Shown one piece after another: positions 5,439 to 9,622 of a DNA stretch of 9,622 bases. The stretch's first letter is position 1. Each line of letters starts with the position of its first letter. A program made the position numbers and the translations under genes. The DNA is from Rhodospirillales bacterium. GTDB lineage: Bacteria > Pseudomonadota > Alphaproteobacteria > Rhodospirillales > JADHTD01. The stretch covers positions 1 through 9,622 of the forward strand of contig JADHTD010000084.1 of assembly GCA_016776525.1 (NCBI GenBank), written 5' to 3'. Below the pieces are notes generated by a model. That model did no database searches and was not told the DNA's origin. It was given only the letters and a program-made list of their open reading frames with translations.

Positions 5439-7205
5439 TCAGTAAACATCGTTCATAGTGTTGTAAACGTTGAACTTTCCGGTCGGCGTCACCAGCCGCT
5501 TGTCCTTGATGACCGCCTTCAGTTTACGGGTCTTGTCGTCGACGACGACAATGGCCGATTCCTGTTTCTTGCCGTTCCAGACGGAGAACCAGACCTCGTC
5601 GCCGGCTTTGTTGTATTCGCCCTGAACGACCCGGCGCACACCTTCGCTGATACCCGACCACTCACCGATGGGCAGCACCTGGTATTCCTTGCTGAGGTCG
5701 TTGATGTCGAAAACGGCGATGGAGGAAGCGACGTCCGCTTCCGGGTTAAGCGGTGAATCGACCCACAGGTTCTTCGATTTCGGGTGGGTCTTGACGAAGA
5801 GCGAACCGCCGCCCTGGGCTTCCAGGGACTGCACCACTTTCCAGGCCTGTTTCGGATGGCCCTTGGGATCGGTGCCGATCAGGGCCACGGTCTCGTCGCC
5901 CAGATGGCTGGTCGCCCATACCGGTCCGAACTTGGGATGCACGAAGTTGGCTCCCCGGCCCGGATGCGGCGTCGTGCCGATACCGTCATTTTCGGTAATC
6001 AGCTTGACCAGCTTTCCTTCCTTCATGTCGATGACGGCGATGGTGTTGCGCGCATTGGCCGCCGACAGGAAGTAGCGCTTGGTCGAATCCAGGCCGCCGT
6101 CATGCAGGAAGCGTTCGGCGGCGATGGAGGTCACTTTGAGGTTGTTGATGTCCTCATAATTGACCAGCAGGATTTTGCCGGTCTCTTTGACGTTGACCCG
6201 GAATTCCGGTTTGTAGTGCGAGCCGACAATGGCGGCAACACGCGGTTCCGGGTGGTATTCCTGCGTATCCACGGTCATGCCGCGGGTGGAAACGATTTTC
6301 AGCGGCTCCAGGGTATCGCCGTCCATGATGACGAATTGCGGCGGCCAATAGGCCCCGGCAATGGCATACTTGTCCTCGTAGCCTTTGTACTTCGAGGTTT
6401 CCACGGAACGCGCTTCCATACCGATTTTGATTTCGGCAACGGTCGCCGGTGTCTTCATCCACAGATCGATCATGTTGACCAGGGCGTCACGGCCGATGAC
6501 GAAAAGATAACGCCCGGAAGCCGACAGCCGCGAAATATGTACGGCATAACCAGTGGTAATGATGTGCACGATCTTCTTGCTGTTGCCATCGATCAGGGCG
6601 ACCTGCCCGGCATCGCGCAGGGTCACCGAGAACAGGTTCTCGATGTTGAGGTTGTTCATCTTTTTCTTCGGACGCTTATCGGCCGGGATATGAACCTTCC
6701 AGGTCGACTTGACTTCCTTCATGCCGAATTCCGGCGGTGTCGGCGGTTCGTTAAGCAGGTACCGCGCCATGATATCGATTTCGTTTTCCGACATTTCCCC
6801 GGAGGTGCCCCAGTTCGGCATGCCGCCCGGCGAACCATAGGTTATAAAACTCTTCAGGTGGTCGAAACCCAGTTCCTTGGTGACCTTGGCGGTCAGCGGT
6901 TTACCGGTGGCCCCTTTGCGCAGCACGCCGTGACAACCGGCGCAGCGTTCGAAATAAATTTTATTGGCAATACCGAATTCGGCCTTGGTCAGGGTCGGAA
7001 CGCCTTCTTTCTGGCCGGGTTGTTCCATTTTCTGGCCGGGCATGACATCCAGGCTCGGCTGGTATTTGCCGCTGGGCGACGTTTGATGTTTCTTCAGGTT
7101 ATCGCCGCTGGGCTTGTCGGCGGCTGTTGCCGCTGAAAGAGAAAATCCGAGCAGGGCACTGACAGCCAGGGCCATACCAAGAGTCTTGGTAACGGGGTTG
7201 ATCAT
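5439..7205 (-). CDS. nirS: Cytochrome cd1 nitrite reductase, canonical copy (second NirS)
   Basis: A 588-residue periplasmic enzyme reducing nitrite to nitric oxide. The signal peptide (MINPVTKTLGMALAV onwards, cleavage near ATAA|DK) is followed by an N-terminal arm with GKYQPSLD, whose Tyr (Y48) matches the Tyr25 arm of the Paracoccus pantotrophus enzyme. Heme c binds at CAGCH (88-92) with axial M129 in GGMPNWG. The d1 propeller has the proximal His in GYAVH (H223) and distal histidines in FLHDGG (H368) and HPGRG (H414), with R417 available for a d1 carboxylate. The C-terminus TGKFNVYNTMNDVY is typical. ATG 7205 is chosen because it starts a good signal peptide and has GGAG (7213-7216) seven bases upstream; the frame stays open to 7313, but no upstream start gives a sensible signal peptide. 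It is transcribed away from the NirI/NosR gene, as nirS is in Paracoccus denitrificans, and an FNR/NNR-type box lies upstream. Identity to the first NirS is roughly half by eye, so this is not a recent duplicate. Confidence 0.96.
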   Translation of the reverse strand: MINPVTKTLGMALAVSALLGFSLSAATAADKPSGDNLKKHQTSPSGKYQPSLDVMPGQKMEQPGQKEGVPTLTKAEFGIANKIYFERCAGCHGVLRKGATGKPLTAKVTKELGFDHLKSFITYGSPGGMPNWGTSGEMSENEIDIMARYLLNEPPTPPEFGMKEVKSTWKVHIPADKRPKKKMNNLNIENLFSVTLRDAGQVALIDGNSKKIVHIITTGYAVHISRLSASGRYLFVIGRDALVNMIDLWMKTPATVAEIKIGMEARSVETSKYKGYEDKYAIAGAYWPPQFVIMDGDTLEPLKIVSTRGMTVDTQEYHPEPRVAAIVGSHYKPEFRVNVKETGKILLVNYEDINNLKVTSIAAERFLHDGGLDSTKRYFLSAANARNTIAVIDMKEGKLVKLITENDGIGTTPHPGRGANFVHPKFGPVWATSHLGDETVALIGTDPKGHPKQAWKVVQSLEAQGGGSLFVKTHPKSKNLWVDSPLNPEADVASSIAVFDINDLSKEYQVLPIGEWSGISEGVRRVVQGEYNKAGDEVWFSVWNGKKQESAIVVVDDKTRKLKAVIKDKRLVTPTGKFNVYNTMNDVY

Positions 7206-7319
7206 GTAGTGTCTCCACACCGGTTGCATATACCCACCAACAATTCTTGAATATTGCTGTATTATTTGCCGGAAGGGTCTCCCTGATTGATTGAAATCAT
7301 GAATTGCCCACAATTAGCC

Positions 7320-7333
7320 TTGATTGCGGTCAA
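7320..7333. promoter_or_regulatory. FNR/NNR-type box between the second nirS and nirI
   Basis: TTGATTGCGGTCAA is the same type of TTGAT-N4-GTCAA site as before the first nirS. It is the only complete box in this divergent region. Leftwards (towards nirS) the expected -10 position has no good hexamer; the nearest is CATGAT (7296-7301, minus strand). Rightwards (towards nirI), TTTAAT (7355-7360), a five-of-six -10 match, lies 21 bases after the box, close to class II spacing. One activator site may therefore serve both genes. Confidence 0.65.
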
Positions 7334-7425
7334 TAATCTTTCAGAAATACGTGCTTTAATTATTTTTTGGTCAAGTAAACTGATATTGAATGATTATAAA
7401 TTAAAATATGAGACATACCATATTA

Positions 7426-7454
7426 TTTACATTTTATTTACGTAAATATGTAAA
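7426..7454. promoter_or_regulatory. AT-rich cluster of TTTAC/GTAAA elements, possible operator
   Basis: TATTTACGTAAATA (7435-7448) is a perfect 14-bp palindrome. A further TTTAC (7426-7430) lies 11 bases, one helical turn, before its left half, and a further GTAAA (7450-7454) lies 8 bases after its right half. The cluster sits just upstream of the NirI/NosR gene in a markedly AT-rich stretch. I do not recognise a regulator for it, so the operator role is inferred from symmetry and position only. Confidence 0.35.
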
Positions 7455-7489
7455 CTTGATATTGCTTCAAGATGCCGCCCCGCCCTGAA

Positions 7490-9622
7490 ATGCGGGACGC
7501 CGTCCGCCGGGAGACTTTTTTTTTGGGTTCCACAGGTCCGTTTAAGAGACGCACTCAAAGTCCGCTGAGAAGACGTTCACACCGTCCGCTAACGGCCCGC
7601 AGTCCCGTTACAGCCGCCTTGGCGCTGCTGTTGGCTGCAGTAGTGTGTCTCGGCAGCTTCGTCGCCGCCGCTTCCGACATCGAGGACGTCCTTAAAACTT
7701 GGGATGTCGGCAGCGTCTTCCCCCAAGCCGGTCATGTCGGCCCGGCCGAAGGCATCCCGCCATCAGCCCCCGTTTTCCGGGGGAACAAGCTGGCTGGATA
7801 CATCTTCCTGACGTCCGACGTCATCAATTCCGCCGGCTATTCCGGTAAGCCGGTGAAAATCTTGGTTGGCATCGACCTCGACGGCATCATCACCGGCGCC
7901 AAGGTCGTGAAGCACCAGGAACCGATTTTGGTCTTGGGCATTCCCCATCAGCGCCTGGATGACTTCATCGAACAATACACCGGCCTGGATATCCGCCGCC
8001 GGGTGCGCTTAGGGCCCACCCGCTCGGACCGGGAAACCAGCATCGATATGGTCAGCGGCGCCAGCATTACCTCACTGGTCTTCAACGACAGCATTATCCG
8101 GTCGGCCCGGCTGGTTGCCCGTTCGCGCGGTGTCATCGGCCCCGGTCCGGTCGGCGGCGCCAAGGGTAAGATCGATTTTGAAAGCTTCGAGAAGAAAACC
8201 TGGGAGACCCTGATCAAGGACGGCTCCGTCCGCCGCATGATCCTGACCAACGGTGAGGTCGACCGGGCCTTCAGCGCCACGGTGGCGGACTCCGCAACCA
8301 GCCGCGACCCGAAGAAGACCTTTATCGATTTGTACGCGGCCCTGGCCACTCCGGCGACCATCGGCCAGAACCTGCTGGGATTCGTCGACTACAACGAGCT
8401 GGCGGAAGCGATCGCCGCCGGCGGCCACCCCATTTTTGTCGCCGCCAATGGTTTCTATTCCTTCCGGGGCTATACCTACCGCCGCTCCGGCGTCTTTGAA
8501 CGCCTGCAACTGATCCAGGACAGCAAGACCATCCGCCTGACCAAGGGCATGCATCAGCGGGTGAAAAAACTGGCCCTGGAGGACGCCCCGGAAATCCGCG
8601 AAATGAGTTTGTTCGTGTTGCCGTCCGACAGCGGCTTTGACCCGTCCCGCCCCTGGCGGCTGGAAATTCTCGCCGAACGGACCGGCGACGGCGGCGAAAA
8701 GCTCTATGCCGGTTTTTCCCTGAACTACCAGCTGCCGGTCAATTACAACCGCACGGAAGCAGGCGCGATGGCCGAGGTGGAAGAAGAAAAACCCCTCTGG
8801 CAAATCCGCTGGGAGGACAACCTGCCCCATGTCGTTATCCTCTGCCTGTCGCTGCTTGGCCTTCTGGCTTTGCTGGTTTTCCAGGATTGGGTGGTCCGCC
8901 ATAAAACTTTAATCAACTGGCTGCGTCTGGGATTCCTCAGTTTCACCCTGGTCTACATCGGCTGGATCGCCGCCGCCCAGTTGTCGGTGATCAATGTACT
9001 GACCTTCGTTAATTCCCTGCTGACCGGTTTCCGCTGGGATTTCTTCCTGCTAGAACCATTGATTTTTATCCTTTGGGGATTCGTCGCCCTCGCCTTGCTG
9101 TTCTGGGGCCGGGGAGTCTTCTGCGGCTGGCTGTGTCCGTTCGGGGCCCTGCAGGAACTGATCAGCAAGATCGCCCATCTGCTGAAGGTGCCGCAGCTGG
9201 AAATCCCCTTTGCCCTCAATGAACGCATCTGGCCGATCAAATACGTGCTGTTCCTGGCCCTGCTGGCGCTGTCCCTGGGCCCGACGGCATTGGCCGAACA
9301 ACTGGCCGAGGTGGAGCCGTTCAAAACCTCGATTTCGCTCAAATTCATCCGGGCCGGGCCCTTCGTCGCCTATGCCGTGGCCATCCTCATGGCCTCCCTG
9401 TTCGTACAGCGCATTTTCTGCCGCTATCTCTGCCCCTTGGGGGCGGCGCTGGCCATCCCCAGCAACAACCGCATGTTCAACTGGCTCAAACGCCGCCACC
9501 AGTGCGGTTCGGAATGTAACGCCTGCGCCGTTATCTGTCCGGTTCAGGCGATCCACCCCAACGGCCAGATCAATACCCATGAATGCATCTACTGTCTTGA
9601 TTGCCAAAGCATCTATTACGAC
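7490..9622 (+). CDS. nirI: NosR/NirI-family membrane flavo-iron-sulfur protein, 3' end cut by window edge
   Basis: A long open frame with the full NosR/NirI domain order. An Arg-rich N-terminus and hydrophobic segment (ALALLLAAVVCLGSFVAAA) lead to a periplasmic FMN-binding domain with SGASIT (residues 189-194 from ATG 7490), whose last Thr is the likely covalent flavin site. About five membrane helices follow, with CxxxCP motifs at CGWLCP (545-550) and CRYLCP (644-649). The end is a ferredoxin-like part: CGSECNACAVICP (672-684) and CIYCLDC (699-705). The window stops after codon 711. Such proteins are needed for nir or nos expression or activity. NirI is favoured because it is divergent from nirS, as in Paracoccus denitrificans; NosR would be favoured if nosZ lies beyond the edge. 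The start is unsettled: ATG 7472 and ATG 7490 lack a ribosome site, while TTG 7523 has GGGAG (7509-7513) nine bases upstream. Confidence 0.9.
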   Translation, partial: MRDAVRRETFFLGSTGPFKRRTQSPLRRRSHRPLTARSPVTAALALLLAAVVCLGSFVAAASDIEDVLKTWDVGSVFPQAGHVGPAEGIPPSAPVFRGNKLAGYIFLTSDVINSAGYSGKPVKILVGIDLDGIITGAKVVKHQEPILVLGIPHQRLDDFIEQYTGLDIRRRVRLGPTRSDRETSIDMVSGASITSLVFNDSIIRSARLVARSRGVIGPGPVGGAKGKIDFESFEKKTWETLIKDGSVRRMILTNGEVDRAFSATVADSATSRDPKKTFIDLYAALATPATIGQNLLGFVDYNELAEAIAAGGHPIFVAANGFYSFRGYTYRRSGVFERLQLIQDSKTIRLTKGMHQRVKKLALEDAPEIREMSLFVLPSDSGFDPSRPWRLEILAERTGDGGEKLYAGFSLNYQLPVNYNRTEAGAMAEVEEEKPLWQIRWEDNLPHVVILCLSLLGLLALLVFQDWVVRHKTLINWLRLGFLSFTLVYIGWIAAAQLSVINVLTFVNSLLTGFRWDFFLLEPLIFILWGFVALALLFWGRGVFCGWLCPFGALQELISKIAHLLKVPQLEIPFALNERIWPIKYVLFLALLALSLGPTALAEQLAEVEPFKTSISLKFIRAGPFVAYAVAILMASLFVQRIFCRYLCPLGAALAIPSNNRMFNWLKRRHQCGSECNACAVICPVQAIHPNGQINTHECIYCLDCQSIYYD

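Noticed and set aside
5784..7136. A 450-residue plus-strand open frame opposite the second nirS
   Set aside because: Its low-complexity composition follows from the reverse complement of a conserved NirS sequence; the minus-strand protein is certain.
7763..9607. Several minus-strand open frames at the right end
   Set aside because: They lie opposite the continuous NirI/NosR frame, which runs off the window edge and has clear flavin and iron-sulfur motifs.

Overview
This window is a denitrification locus built around cytochrome cd1 nitrite reductase (NirS, nitrite to nitric oxide). It carries two different nirS genes, the start of a heme d1 biosynthesis operon, three predicted periplasmic electron carriers, and a NosR/NirI-type membrane flavo-iron-sulfur protein. 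The GC-rich coding sequence, the nirE-nirC order, the nirS/nirI divergence and the close likeness of the second NirS to the Paracoccus enzyme suggest an alphaproteobacterium, possibly of Rhodospirillales type. That placement is inference from protein similarity as I remember it, not a computed phylogeny.

Layout, left to right. On the minus strand, nirE (SUMT, 93-893) reads leftwards into the start of a NirC-like cytochrome c (1-142, cut by the window edge); the two overlap by 50 bp. A 312-bp divergent control region (894-1205) separates nirE from the first nirS (1206-2816, plus). It holds two FNR/NNR-type boxes, each placed as a class II activator site with a plausible -10 element. The first nirS ends in a strong intrinsic terminator. 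Next, on the plus strand, come a tandem-domain diheme cytochrome c (2975-3856), a second diheme cytochrome c (3936-4673) and a small cupredoxin (4829-5248). A 42-bp tandem repeat and an intrinsic terminator (5384-5414) follow, facing the second nirS (5439-7205, minus). An AT-rich intergenic region (7206-7489) with one FNR/NNR-type box separates that nirS from a divergent NirI/NosR gene, which runs off the right edge.

How the parts fit. NirE makes precorrin-2, the first dedicated step towards heme d1, and NirC belongs to the nir maturation and electron-transfer set. The cytochromes and cupredoxin are candidate donors to the cd1 enzymes. NirI is a membrane factor required for nir expression or activity in relatives. 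The second NirS looks canonical: N-terminal Tyr arm, HPGRG motif and typical C-terminus. The first NirS keeps the heme ligands and both distal histidines, but lacks the N-terminal arm, has Pro where the canonical copy has the d1-contacting Arg, and ends differently. The co-existence of a canonical and a divergent cd1 enzyme, with an insulated electron-carrier operon between them, is the most unusual aspect of the window.
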